From Streptomyces sp. 3214.6 (GTDB lineage: Bacteria; Actinomycetota; Actinomycetes; Streptomycetales; Streptomycetaceae), in the NCBI RefSeq assembly GCF_900129855.1, contig NZ_LT670819.1, positions 8,060,001 through 8,124,000 of the forward strand: a stretch of 64,000 nt of DNA, written 5' to 3'. The notes beneath the pieces were generated by a model, which made no database searches, was not told where the DNA came from, and worked only from the letters and a program-made list of their open reading frames with translations. Positions 18,117 to 29,073 of this stretch are shown piece by piece (the first letter of the stretch is position 1; each line of letters opens with the position of its first letter). Both the position numbers and the translations under genes were made by a program.

Positions 18117-18728
18117 ATGAGCAACGAAGCCCCTGTCATAGGCGTCCTGGCCCTCCAGGGCGACGTACGGGAGCACCTCATCGCCCTGGCCGCGGCCGAC
18201 GCCGTGGCCAGGCCGGTCAGGCGTCCCGAGGAACTCACCGAGGTCGACGGTCTCGTCATCCCCGGCGGGGAGTCCACCACCATCTCCAAGCTGGCCGTCC
18301 TCTTCGGCGTGATGGAGCCCCTACGCGCGCGCGTGCGCAGCGGCATGCCCGTCTACGGCACCTGCGCGGGCATGATCATGCTCGCCGACAAGATCCTCGA
18401 CCCGCGCTCGGGCCAGGAGACCATCGGCGGCATCGACATGATCGTGCGGCGCAACGCCTTCGGCCGCCAGAACGAGTCCTTCGAGGCCGCACTCGACGTG
18501 CGCGGCATCACCGGCGATCCTGTGGAGGGCGTCTTCATCCGCGCCCCCTGGGTCGAGTCCGTGGGCGCCAGGACCGAGGTGCTCGCCGAGCACGACGGTC
18601 ACATCGTCGCGGTGCGTCAGGGCAACGCGCTCGCCACGTCGTTCCACCCGGAGCTGACCGGCGACCACCGCGTGCACGCCCTGTTCGTCGACATGGTGCG
18701 CGCGAACCGGGCGGCGGAGTCCTTGTAG
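18117..18728 (+). CDS. pdxT: Pyridoxal 5'-phosphate synthase, glutaminase subunit
   Basis: The 203-residue class I glutaminase supplies ammonia to PdxS. The catalytic triad is visible: Cys83 in YGTCAGM, and His177 and Glu179 in FHPELTGDHR. The PGGEST motif (49-54) forms the oxyanion region. The ATG at 18117 lies 8 bp after pdxS, consistent with one operon. Confidence 0.97.
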   Translation: MSNEAPVIGVLALQGDVREHLIALAAADAVARPVRRPEELTEVDGLVIPGGESTTISKLAVLFGVMEPLRARVRSGMPVYGTCAGMIMLADKILDPRSGQETIGGIDMIVRRNAFGRQNESFEAALDVRGITGDPVEGVFIRAPWVESVGARTEVLAEHDGHIVAVRQGNALATSFHPELTGDHRVHALFVDMVRANRAAESL

Positions 18729-18776
18729 GATCTCTGGGGTTCGTTCATCGATGGGTTACGCGAAGGAGACAGGCAG

Positions 18777-19529
18777 ATGTCCGGCCACTCTAAATGGGCT
18801 ACGACGAAGCACAAGAAGGCCGTGATCGACGCCAAGCGCGGCAAGCTCTTCGCGAAGCTGATCAAGAACATCGAGGTCGCGGCCCGGATGGGCGGCGTCG
18901 ACATCGAGGGCAACCCGACGCTCTACGACGCCATCCAGAAGGCGAAGAAGCAGTCGGTTCCGAACAAGAACATCGACTCCGCGGTCAAGCGCGGCGGCGG
19001 TCTCGAGGCCGGCGGCGCCGACTACGAGACGATCATGTACGAGGGCTACGGCCCCAACGGCGTCGCGGTGCTCATCGAGTGCCTCACCGACAACCGCAAC
19101 CGCGCCGCCTCCGACGTCCGCGTGGCCATGACCCGCAACGGCGGCTCCATGGCCGACCCGGGCTCGGTGTCCTACCTCTTCAACCGCAAGGGCGTCGTCA
19201 TCGTCCCCAAGGGCGAGCTGACCGAGGACGACGTGCTCGGCGCGGTCCTCGACGCGGGCGCCGAGGAGGTCAACGACCTCGGTGAGTCCTTCGAGGTCAT
19301 CAGCGAGGCCACCGACATGGTCGCGGTCCGCACCGCCCTCCAGGAGGCAGGCGTCGACTACGACTCCGCCGAGGCCAACTTCGTCCCGACCATGCAGGTC
19401 GAGCTGGACGAGGAGGGCGCGAAGAAGATCTTCAAGCTGATCGACGCGCTCGAGGACAGCGACGACGTGCAGAACGTCTTCGCCAACTTCGACGTCAGCG
19501 ACGAGGTCATGGAGAAGGTCGACGCGTAG
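18777..19529 (+). CDS. yebC: YebC/TACO1 family translation-associated protein
   Basis: The 250-residue protein starts with the canonical MSGHSKWATTKHKKAVIDAKRGK. It keeps the three-domain YebC layout, with MYEGYGPNGVAVL in the middle. YebC proteins were long annotated as transcriptional regulators; recent work implicates them in relieving ribosome stalling at proline stretches. GAAGGAGA precedes the ATG by about 7 bp. TAGGAT at the end of pdxT may be a -10 box. A strong hairpin follows the stop. Confidence 0.95.
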   Translation: MSGHSKWATTKHKKAVIDAKRGKLFAKLIKNIEVAARMGGVDIEGNPTLYDAIQKAKKQSVPNKNIDSAVKRGGGLEAGGADYETIMYEGYGPNGVAVLIECLTDNRNRAASDVRVAMTRNGGSMADPGSVSYLFNRKGVVIVPKGELTEDDVLGAVLDAGAEEVNDLGESFEVISEATDMVAVRTALQEAGVDYDSAEANFVPTMQVELDEEGAKKIFKLIDALEDSDDVQNVFANFDVSDEVMEKVDA

Positions 19530-19553
19530 CGCTGCCGCGAACTGAGCGGATCC

Positions 19554-19588
19554 GTCGGGCCGGTGGGGACACGTCCTACCGGCCCGAC
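19554..19588 (+). terminator. Terminator hairpin after yebC
   Basis: An 11-bp perfect stem (GTCGGGCCGGT with ACCGGCCCGAC) encloses a small inner GGAC/GTCC stem. It separates yebC from ruvC. Confidence 0.75.
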
Positions 19589-19655
19589 GTCGTTGTCAGT
19601 GCCGGCGGATAGCCTGGCGACCATCGGAGATCTTCAGCTGCGAAAGGGTGGGGGC

Positions 19656-20204
19656 GTGCGCGTACTCGGGGTGGACCCCGGACTGACGCGGTGCGGTGTC
19701 GGCGTCGTCGATGGGGTCGCGGGCCGACCGCTCACCATGCTCGGCGTCGGTGTCGTACGCACGCCCGCGGACGCCGAGTTGAGTCAGCGCCTGGTCGCCG
19801 TGGAGCAGGGCATCGAAAGCTGGCTGGACGAGTACCGGCCCGAATTCGTCGCCGTGGAGCGGGTGTTCAGCCAGCACAACGTGCGCACGGTCATGGGCAC
19901 CGCCCAGGCCAGCGCCGTCGCCATGCTGTGCGCCGCCCGCCGAGGCATCCCCGTCGCCCTGCACACCCCCAGCGAGGTCAAGGCCGCCGTCACCGGTAGC
20001 GGGCGCGCGGACAAGGCGCAGGTCGGCGCCATGGTCACGCGTCTGCTCCGGCTCGACGCCCCGCCCAAGCCGGCCGACGCCGCCGACGCCCTGGCGCTCG
20101 CCATCTGCCACATCTGGCGCGCCCCCGCGCAGAACCGACTCCAGCAGGCCGTCGCCCTGCACGCAGCCAAAGCATCGACGACATCGAAAGGCCGTACGGC
20201 ATGA
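19656..20204 (+). CDS. ruvC: Holliday junction resolvase RuvC
   Basis: The 182-residue endonuclease cleaves Holliday junctions in the RuvABC complex. The acidic catalytic residues are Asp7 (GVDPGLTRCG), Glu68 (VAVERVF), Asp141 and Asp144 (ADAADALAL). The GTG at 19656 is chosen because the family begins exactly at VRVLGVDPG and a GGGTGGGGG stretch precedes it. No LexA-type box is evident in the short upstream gap. The TGA overlaps the ATG of ruvA. Confidence 0.97.
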   Translation: MRVLGVDPGLTRCGVGVVDGVAGRPLTMLGVGVVRTPADAELSQRLVAVEQGIESWLDEYRPEFVAVERVFSQHNVRTVMGTAQASAVAMLCAARRGIPVALHTPSEVKAAVTGSGRADKAQVGAMVTRLLRLDAPPKPADAADALALAICHIWRAPAQNRLQQAVALHAAKASTTSKGRTA

Positions 20205-20806
20205 TCGCCTTCGTCAGCGGCACGGTCGCCGCACTCGCTCCCGACCTCGCGGTGGTCGAGGTGGGCGGTGTGGGCATGGCCGTCCAGTGCACCCCGAACA
20301 CGCTGTCCACCCTCCGGCTCGGCCGGCCGGCCAAGCTCGCCACCTCCCTCGTCGTACGGGAGGACTCGCTGACCCTGTACGGCTTCGTGGACGACGACGA
20401 ACGTCAGGTCTTCGAGCTGCTGCAGACCGCGAGCGGGGTCGGCCCCCGGCTGGCCCAGGCCATGCTGGCGGTGCACACCCCGGACGCCCTGCGCCGAGCG
20501 GTGGCCGCGGGGGACGAGAAGGCGCTCATGGCGGTCCCGGGCATCGGCAAGAAGGGCGCGCAGAAGCTGCTGCTGGAGTTCAAGGACCGGCTGGGCGCGC
20601 CGGTGGGTGCCCCCGCGGTCGGCGCCCCGGTCACCAGCGGCTGGCGCGACCAGTTGCACGCCGCCCTGATCGGCCTCGGGTACGCCACCCGCGAGGCCGA
20701 CGAGGCGGTCGCCGCCGTGACCCCGCAGGCCGAGGCCGCCGAGGGCGCGCCGCAGGTGGGCCACCTGCTGAGGGCCGCCCTGCAGACCCTGAACCGCGCC
20801 CGCTAG
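20201..20806 (+). CDS. ruvA: Holliday junction branch migration protein RuvA
   Basis: The 201-residue protein has the N-terminal OB domain (MIAFVSGTVAALAPD), tandem helix-hairpin-helix motifs in the middle (ASGVGPRLAQAML and VPGIGKKGAQKLL), and the C-terminal RuvB-binding three-helix domain. It tetramerises on the junction and loads RuvB. ATGA overlap with ruvC and a 10-bp gap to ruvB indicate one operon. Confidence 0.97.
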   Translation: MIAFVSGTVAALAPDLAVVEVGGVGMAVQCTPNTLSTLRLGRPAKLATSLVVREDSLTLYGFVDDDERQVFELLQTASGVGPRLAQAMLAVHTPDALRRAVAAGDEKALMAVPGIGKKGAQKLLLEFKDRLGAPVGAPAVGAPVTSGWRDQLHAALIGLGYATREADEAVAAVTPQAEAAEGAPQVGHLLRAALQTLNRAR

Positions 20807-20816
20807 GAGAACAGCA

Positions 20817-21911
20817 GTGAACTGGGACGACACGACCGACGAGAGTGCCCCCGAGCGGCTCGCCGGCCCCGCCGCGGACCGGCTGGTGGGCTCTGTCGCC
20901 GACGGTGAGGACCAGGCCGTCGAGGCCGCCCTGCGCCCCAAGGACCTGGGCGAGTTCATCGGCCAGGAGAAGGTCCGCGAACAGCTCGACCTGGTCCTGC
21001 GCGCCGCACGCGCGCGGGGTGCGACCGCCGACCACGTGCTGCTCTCCGGCGCCCCCGGCCTCGGCAAGACCACCCTCTCGATGATCATCGCCGCCGAGAT
21101 GGGCGCCCCGATCCGCATCACCTCCGGTCCCGCCATCCAGCACGCCGGCGACCTCGCCGCGATCCTCTCCTCCCTCCAGGAGGGCGAGGTCCTCTTCCTC
21201 GACGAGATCCACCGCATGTCGCGGCCCGCCGAGGAGATGCTCTACATGGCGATGGAGGACTTCCGCGTCGACGTCATCGTCGGCAAGGGGCCCGGCGCCA
21301 CCGCCATCCCCCTCGAACTGCCCCCCTTCACCCTGGTCGGCGCCACCACGCGCGCGGGCCTGCTGCCGCCCCCGCTGCGCGACCGCTTCGGCTTCACCGC
21401 GCACATGGAGTTCTACGAGCCGGCCGAACTGGAGCGCGTCATCCACCGCTCCGCGAACCTCCTCGACGTCGAGATCGACGCCGACGGCGCCGCCGAGATC
21501 GCCGGCCGCTCCCGCGGCACCCCCCGGATCGCCAACCGTCTGCTGCGCCGCGTCCGCGACTACGCGCAGGTCAAGGCCGACGGGATCATCACCCGCGAGA
21601 TCGCGGAGGCCGCCCTGAAGGTCTACGAGGTGGACGGCCGCGGTCTGGACCGGCTGGACCGCGCGGTCCTCCAGGCCCTGCTCAAGCTGTTCGGCGGCGG
21701 CCCGGTCGGCCTGTCCACCCTCGCCGTCGCGGTGGGGGAGGAGCGCGAGACCGTGGAGGAGGTCGCCGAACCGTTCCTCGTGCGGGAGGGGCTACTGGCG
21801 CGTACGCCGCGCGGGCGGGTGGCGACCCCGGCCGCGTGGACGCACCTCGGCCTCACCCCGCCCCGCACCGCGGCCCAGGGAAGTGGACAACAGGACCTGT
21901 TCGGTCCGTGA
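20817..21911 (+). CDS. ruvB: Holliday junction branch migration ATPase RuvB
   Basis: The 364-residue AAA+ motor has Walker A GAPGLGKTT (78-86), Walker B with Asp129-Glu130 (LFLDEIHR), sensor 1 VGATTRAG and a C-terminal winged helix. It drives branch migration with RuvA. The start is the GTG at 20817 after TAGGAGA. An N-terminal extension of about 35 residues before the conserved RPKDLGEFIGQ is typical of streptomycetes. Confidence 0.97.
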   Translation: MNWDDTTDESAPERLAGPAADRLVGSVADGEDQAVEAALRPKDLGEFIGQEKVREQLDLVLRAARARGATADHVLLSGAPGLGKTTLSMIIAAEMGAPIRITSGPAIQHAGDLAAILSSLQEGEVLFLDEIHRMSRPAEEMLYMAMEDFRVDVIVGKGPGATAIPLELPPFTLVGATTRAGLLPPPLRDRFGFTAHMEFYEPAELERVIHRSANLLDVEIDADGAAEIAGRSRGTPRIANRLLRRVRDYAQVKADGIITREIAEAALKVYEVDGRGLDRLDRAVLQALLKLFGGGPVGLSTLAVAVGEERETVEEVAEPFLVREGLLARTPRGRVATPAAWTHLGLTPPRTAAQGSGQQDLFGP

Positions 21912-21970
21912 GACGCAGGGCTACGGGCGGGGCATTGGCCGGGTCAGGAACCCAGGTGCGATGCTGAGCG

Positions 21971-22000
21971 TTGTTCCATGCACGCGGACTCGCTTAGACT
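21971..22000 (+). promoter_or_regulatory. Probable promoter of the yajC-secD-secF operon
   Basis: TTGTTC at 21971-21976 and TAGACT at 21995-22000 are 18 bp apart. They lie in the 177-bp gap between ruvB and yajC, leaving a leader of about 80 nt. Confidence 0.5.
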
Positions 22001-22088
22001 CCGCCGATGCCGCCGTTGTCGGCAGCACACAACCCCCATCCATCAGGCCGCTCAAACCATCGCGGTCGTTTGAAGGAAGTTCCGTCCC

Positions 22089-22583
22089 GTGAGTCCTGTG
22101 ACCCTCCTCCCGTTCATCGTGCTCATCGGGGCCATGTTCCTGATGACCCGGTCGGCCAAGAAGAAGCAGCAACAGGCCGCCAACATGCGTAACGAATTGC
22201 AGCCCGGCAGTGGTGTCCGCACCATCGGGGGCATGTACGCGACGGTCAAGGAGGTCAACGACGACACGATCCTCCTCGATGCGGGACCGGGCGTGGAACT
22301 GCTCTTCGCGAAGAACGCGATCGGCGCCGTCCTGACCGACGACGAGTACAACCGCATCGTCCACGGCGTCGAGCACGACCTGAAGTCCGACTCCGACATC
22401 GTCCCGGACGACGCCTCCTCCCTCACCGAGACCGACGAGTCCGCCGACGAAGCTGCCGCCGCCTCCGACGACAAGCCCGTCGACCTCGGTAAGAATGACG
22501 AGCCCGAAGAGGCCGAGGAGAAGGCCGCCAAGGCCGACGAAGAGCCGAAGAAGACCGACGGCGACTCCGACGCGAAGAAGTAG
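22089..22583 (+). CDS. yajC: Preprotein translocase accessory subunit YajC
   Basis: The 164-residue protein has a single N-terminal membrane helix (3-20, LLPFIVLIGAMFLMTRS), a KKKQQQ turn and the conserved cytosolic domain with GSGVRTIGGMYATV. The C-terminal about 65 residues are an acidic Asp/Glu/Lys/Ala tail, longer than in E. coli. YajC associates with SecDF. GAAGGAAGT lies 8 bp before the GTG. It heads the sec group. Confidence 0.93.
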   Translation: MSPVTLLPFIVLIGAMFLMTRSAKKKQQQAANMRNELQPGSGVRTIGGMYATVKEVNDDTILLDAGPGVELLFAKNAIGAVLTDDEYNRIVHGVEHDLKSDSDIVPDDASSLTETDESADEAAAASDDKPVDLGKNDEPEEAEEKAAKADEEPKKTDGDSDAKK

Positions 22584-22719
22584 CCACGTCCCCGGCGCAT
22601 ACACGGGTCGCACCCGTCCGTGCCGGGGCGCGCGCATCTCGCCAGGGGATCCCGACACCATGTCATGGCCGCCGCCGCGCTGACCCGGCGCGAGGCGGCC
22701 CGAGAGGGAGTACGAGAAG

Positions 22720-24522
22720 GTGGCAGCACCTAAGAAGGGCCGGAGCGCGAGCGCCCAGAGCAAGCCAGGGCGCTCGCTGGCCCTGATCCTGATCGCCATC
22801 GTGGGGCTCACCGGAGGCATGTTCATCTCCGGTCACACCACTCCGCGTCTCGGCATCGACCTTGCCGGCGGTACCAGCATCACGCTGGAGGCGAAGCCCG
22901 AACCGGGATCCGCGATCAACAAGGCCAACATGAACACCGCGGTCGAGATCATGAACCGCCGTGTCAACGGGCTGGGCGTCTCCGAGGCGGAGGTGCAGAC
23001 CCAGGGCGACCGCAACATCATCGTGAACATCCCCAAGGGCACCAACTCCGAGGAAGCCCGCCAGCAGGTCGGCACCACCGCCAAGCTGTACTTCCGTCCG
23101 GTCCTGGCCCAGGAGGCCACCGGCTCCGCCGCCACCCCCGCACCGAGCGCGTCCCCGAGCGCCTCCGCGAGCGGCGCGGCAGGCGCCTCGCCGAGCTCGT
23201 CGGCGAGCCCTTCGGCGACCGCCTCCGGCAGCGGTGAGAAGGCGACCTCCTCGACGTCCCCGTCGGCCACGGCCACCTCGCAGGGCCGCGCCGTCACCGA
23301 CGCGCTGAAGGCGGACGCCACCCCGTCGGCCTCCGCCGGCACCAAGGCGAACGCCTCCCCCACCCCGTCGGCCCCCGCGAGCGGCGGCGCCACCACGCCC
23401 CAGGACGCCGCGCTCCAGGCCAAGTACGCGGCCCTGAACTGCTCCGACGAGGCGGTCCGCACCAAGACCGGCGAAGGCGTCAAGCCCGGCGAAGCGACCG
23501 TGGCCTGCGGTGAGATCGACAAGGTCTGGTACAAGTACCTCCTCGGCCCGGCCGCCGTCGACGGCACCGACGTCAAGAAGGCCCAGGCCGTCTTCGACAC
23601 GCAGGGCGCCGCCGGCTGGCAGGTCACCATGGACTTCACGTCCAAGGGTTCCAAGAAGTTCGCCACCATCACGGGGCAGCTCGCACAGAACACCCAGCCG
23701 CAGAACGAGTTCGCCATCGTGCTCGACGGCAACGTCGTCTCCAGCCCGTTCGTGCAGAACGCGATCACCGGCGGTCAGGCCCAGATCTCCGGCAGCTTCC
23801 AGCAGGAGGAGGCCCAGGGCCTCGCCAACATGCTGTCCTACGGCGCGCTTCCGCTCTCCTTCAAGGAGCAGAGCGTGACCACGGTGACCGCTGCGCTCGG
23901 CGGTGACCAGCTGCACGCCGGTCTGCTCGCCGGTGCCATCGGCCTCGCCCTGGTCGTCATCTACCTGGTGGCGTACTACCGGGGTCTCGCGCTCGTCGCG
24001 CTCGCCTCGCTGCTGGTCTCCGCAGCTCTCACCTACGTCCTCATGGCCCTGCTCGGCCCGGCCATCGGCTTCGCGCTGAACCTCCCGGCCGTCTGTGGCG
24101 CCATCGTCGCCATCGGCATCACAGCGGACTCGTTCATCGTGTACTTCGAACGCGTCCGGGACGAGATCCGCGAGGGCCGCACCCTGCGTCCCGCCGTGGA
24201 GAGGGCCTGGCCGCGCGCCCGGCGCACCATCCTGGTCTCCGACTTCGTGTCGTTCCTCGCCGCCGCCGTGCTGTTCATCGTCACCGTCGGCAAGGTCCAG
24301 GGCTTCGCGTTCACGCTGGGTCTGACCACCGTGCTCGACGTGGTCGTGGTCTTCTTCTTCACCAAGCCGCTGATGACGCTCATCGCCCGCCGCAAGTTCT
24401 TCGCGAACGGCCACAAGTGGTCCGGGCTCGACCCGAAGAGCCTCGGCGCCCAGCCGCCGATTCGCCGCACCCGCCGTCCCGCCGGTCCTGCCGCCGGCCC
24501 CGTCGAGACGAAGGAGGCGTGA
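22720..24522 (+). CDS. secD: Protein translocase subunit SecD
   Basis: The 600-residue protein has an N-terminal membrane helix (20-36), the conserved GIDLAGG (45-51), a large extracytoplasmic P1 domain, and five C-terminal helices with the RND-type region GIALGLTADSFIVYFER-like (here IGITADSFIVYFERVRDE). With SecF it uses the proton gradient to pull secreted proteins out. Within P1, residues about 131-227 are an Ala/Ser/Thr/Pro linker not found in E. coli SecD. The GTG at 22720 follows GAGAGGGAG. The stop overlaps the secF region. Confidence 0.96.
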   Translation: MAAPKKGRSASAQSKPGRSLALILIAIVGLTGGMFISGHTTPRLGIDLAGGTSITLEAKPEPGSAINKANMNTAVEIMNRRVNGLGVSEAEVQTQGDRNIIVNIPKGTNSEEARQQVGTTAKLYFRPVLAQEATGSAATPAPSASPSASASGAAGASPSSSASPSATASGSGEKATSSTSPSATATSQGRAVTDALKADATPSASAGTKANASPTPSAPASGGATTPQDAALQAKYAALNCSDEAVRTKTGEGVKPGEATVACGEIDKVWYKYLLGPAAVDGTDVKKAQAVFDTQGAAGWQVTMDFTSKGSKKFATITGQLAQNTQPQNEFAIVLDGNVVSSPFVQNAITGGQAQISGSFQQEEAQGLANMLSYGALPLSFKEQSVTTVTAALGGDQLHAGLLAGAIGLALVVIYLVAYYRGLALVALASLLVSAALTYVLMALLGPAIGFALNLPAVCGAIVAIGITADSFIVYFERVRDEIREGRTLRPAVERAWPRARRTILVSDFVSFLAAAVLFIVTVGKVQGFAFTLGLTTVLDVVVVFFFTKPLMTLIARRKFFANGHKWSGLDPKSLGAQPPIRRTRRPAGPAAGPVETKEA

Positions 24523-24524
24523 GC

Positions 24525-25637
24525 GTGTCGAAACTCGGCAACCTCGGCGCCCGACTGCACCGTGGCGAGGTCAGCTACGACTTCATCGGCCACCGCAAGC
24601 TCTGGTACGGCATCTCGATCCTGATCACCATCACGGCCATCCTCGGCCTGACGGTGCGCGGCCTGAACATGGGCATCGACTTCCAGGGCGGCGCCGTCTT
24701 CACCACCGAGAAGACCAGCGTCTCCGTCTCCCAGGCGGAGGACTACGCGAAGTCGGCGTCCGGCCATGACGCGGTCGTGCAGAAGCTCGGCAACGGCACG
24801 CTGCGCATCCAGATCGCCGGCATGGACATCAAGCAGTCCACCGCGATCAAGAACGACCTGGCCAAGGACTTCAAGGCCGACCCGGAGACGATCACCGCCG
24901 AGCTGGTCGGTCCCAGCTGGGGCGACCAGATCGCCAACAAGGCCTGGCAGGGCCTGGCGATCTTCATGGTCCTCGTCGTGATCTACCTGGCGATCGCCTT
25001 CGAGTGGCGCATGGCCATCGCGGCGCTCGTCGCCCTGATCCACGACATCACCATCACCGTCGGCATCTACGCCCTCGTCGGCTTCGAGGTCACGCCCGGC
25101 ACGGTGATCGGTCTGCTGACGATCCTCGGCTACTCGCTGTACGACACGGTCGTCGTCTTCGACTCCCTCAAGGAACAGACGAAGGACCTCACCAAGCAGA
25201 CCCGCTTCACCTACAGCGAGATCGCCAACCGCTCGATCAACGGCACCCTGGTCCGGTCCATCAACACCACCGTCGTGGCGCTGCTGCCGGTCGCGGGCCT
25301 GCTGTTCATCGGCGGCGGCTTCCTCGGCGCAGGCACACTCAACGACATCTCGCTGTCGCTGTTCGTCGGCCTCGCGGCCGGCGCCTACTCCTCGATCTTC
25401 ATCGCCACGCCGCTCGTCGCCGACCTCAAGGAGCGCGAGCCGCAGGTCAAGGCGCTGAAGAAGCGGATCCTCGCCAAGCGCGCCCAGGCGACCGCGGAGG
25501 AGCAGCTCGCCGACGCCCGGGGCGACGACGCCTACGACGACGACCGGGAGGACGCCGCTCCCGCGGTCGTCGGCCCGCGCAGTCAGCCCGCGTCCCGTGG
25601 TCGGGGCCGTGGCCGTCCGTCGGGGAAGCGCCGATGA
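24525..25637 (+). CDS. secF: Protein translocase subunit SecF
   Basis: The 370-residue partner of SecD has a first membrane helix at about 27-43, the GIDFQGG motif (50-56), a short periplasmic domain and five further helices with LGYSLYDTVVVFD. The C-terminal about 60 residues are acidic, then Arg/Gly-rich. Two GTG codons compete: AAGGAGG at 24511-24517 is 7 bp from the GTG at 24525 but only 1 bp from the one at 24519, so 24525 is preferred. The stop overlaps the apt start. Confidence 0.95.
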   Translation: MSKLGNLGARLHRGEVSYDFIGHRKLWYGISILITITAILGLTVRGLNMGIDFQGGAVFTTEKTSVSVSQAEDYAKSASGHDAVVQKLGNGTLRIQIAGMDIKQSTAIKNDLAKDFKADPETITAELVGPSWGDQIANKAWQGLAIFMVLVVIYLAIAFEWRMAIAALVALIHDITITVGIYALVGFEVTPGTVIGLLTILGYSLYDTVVVFDSLKEQTKDLTKQTRFTYSEIANRSINGTLVRSINTTVVALLPVAGLLFIGGGFLGAGTLNDISLSLFVGLAAGAYSSIFIATPLVADLKEREPQVKALKKRILAKRAQATAEEQLADARGDDAYDDDREDAAPAVVGPRSQPASRGRGRGRPSGKRR

Positions 25638-26182
25638 CCGAGGTCACCGACATCACGACCCTGCTGCTCAGCCGCATCCGTGATGTGGCCGACCACCCGG
25701 AGCCGGGCGTGATGTTCAAGGACATCACCCCGCTCCTGGCGGACCCGGCTGCGTTCACCGCGCTCACCGACGCGTTCGCCGAGATCGCCGAGCGCACCGG
25801 CGCCACCAAGGTCGTCGGCCTGGAGGCCCGGGGCTTCATCCTGGGCGCCCCGGTCGCGGTCCGGGCCGGCATCGGCTTCATCCCCGTACGCAAGGCGGGC
25901 AAGCTCCCCGGAGCGACCCTCGCCCAGGCCTACGACCTGGAGTACGGCTCGGCCGAGATCGAGGTGCACGCCGAGGATCTGACGCCCGACGACCGGATCC
26001 TGATCATCGACGACGTGCTCGCCACCGGCGGCACCGCCGAGGCGTCGATCCAGCTCATCCATCGAGCGGGCGCCGAGGTCGCGGGCCTGGCGGTTCTGAT
26101 GGAACTCAGCTTCCTGGGCGGCCGCACCCGCCTGGAACCGGCCCTGGCCGGAGCCCCGCTGGAGTCCCTCCTGGTGGTCTGA
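25634..26182 (+). CDS. apt: Adenine phosphoribosyltransferase
   Basis: The 182-residue enzyme converts adenine and PRPP to AMP. The PRPP-binding motif ILIIDDVLATGGTA lies at 122-135, and the adenine-loop residues VVGLEARGFILGAP at 60-73. The ATG overlaps the secF stop (ATGA), so it is transcribed with the sec genes, as in other actinobacteria. A hairpin follows 14 bp after the stop, separating it from rel. Confidence 0.96.
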   Translation: MTEVTDITTLLLSRIRDVADHPEPGVMFKDITPLLADPAAFTALTDAFAEIAERTGATKVVGLEARGFILGAPVAVRAGIGFIPVRKAGKLPGATLAQAYDLEYGSAEIEVHAEDLTPDDRILIIDDVLATGGTAEASIQLIHRAGAEVAGLAVLMELSFLGGRTRLEPALAGAPLESLLVV

Positions 26183-26195
26183 GCGCGATATGAAA

Positions 26196-26226
26196 ACGGC
26201 CGTCCCAGTACAACTGGGGCGGCCGT
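26196..26226 (+). terminator. Terminator hairpin after apt
   Basis: ACGGCCGTCCCAG pairs with CTGGGGCGGCCGT around a TACAA loop with one unpaired base. It lies 14 bp after the apt stop. Confidence 0.7.
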
Positions 26227-26229
26227 CTC

Positions 26230-26280
26230 GCGCCCCATAGGGGCGCGGGGAACTGCGCGATCAGCCACCACGGCGCAGCA
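26230..26280. repeat. Streptomyces dispersed repeat (GGGGCGCGGGGAACTGCGCGA type)
   Basis: A small hairpin GCGCCCC-ATA-GGGGCGC is followed by GGGGAACTGCGCGATCAGCC and a CGGCGCAGC end. I recall this arrangement as a very abundant intergenic repeat in Streptomyces, often downstream of genes. One copy of this type is seen in the window. Confidence 0.65.
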
Positions 26281-26454
26281 GTCAGCAACGGGCCTTGCCC
26301 CCCAGTACCGCCTCCGGAATGCCGGCGGCAGCCCCACGCGTTTCTCCGGTAGACGGCCCTCACATCGGCCTGGAGGCGATCCCGGAGCCCAGGATCGCTA
26401 CGATGGGTGCTCCGGAGCCTGACCGGGGACCCGGATCGCGCACGAGGAGTCCTC

Positions 26455-28971
<2,517 letters not shown>

Positions 28972-29001
28972 CGCGAGCGCCGGGAGCATCCCAGGAGAAG
29001 G

Positions 29002-29053
29002 CGACGCGAAACGGCCCGGCGGTGGTCTCCCACCGCCGGGCCGTTTCGCGTCG
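29002..29053. terminator. Bidirectional terminator between rel and the DUF349 gene
   Basis: A 24-bp perfect stem, from CGACGCGAAACGGCCCGG to its complement ending CGTTTCGCGTCG with a TCTC loop, lies between two convergent stops. It is one of the strongest hairpins in the window. Confidence 0.9.
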
Positions 29054-29073
29054 AAGTGAACTCGACCGAGGTA

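Noticed and set aside
19589..19655. LexA/SOS box before ruvC
   Set aside because: No GAAC-N4-GTTC type palindrome was found in the gap.
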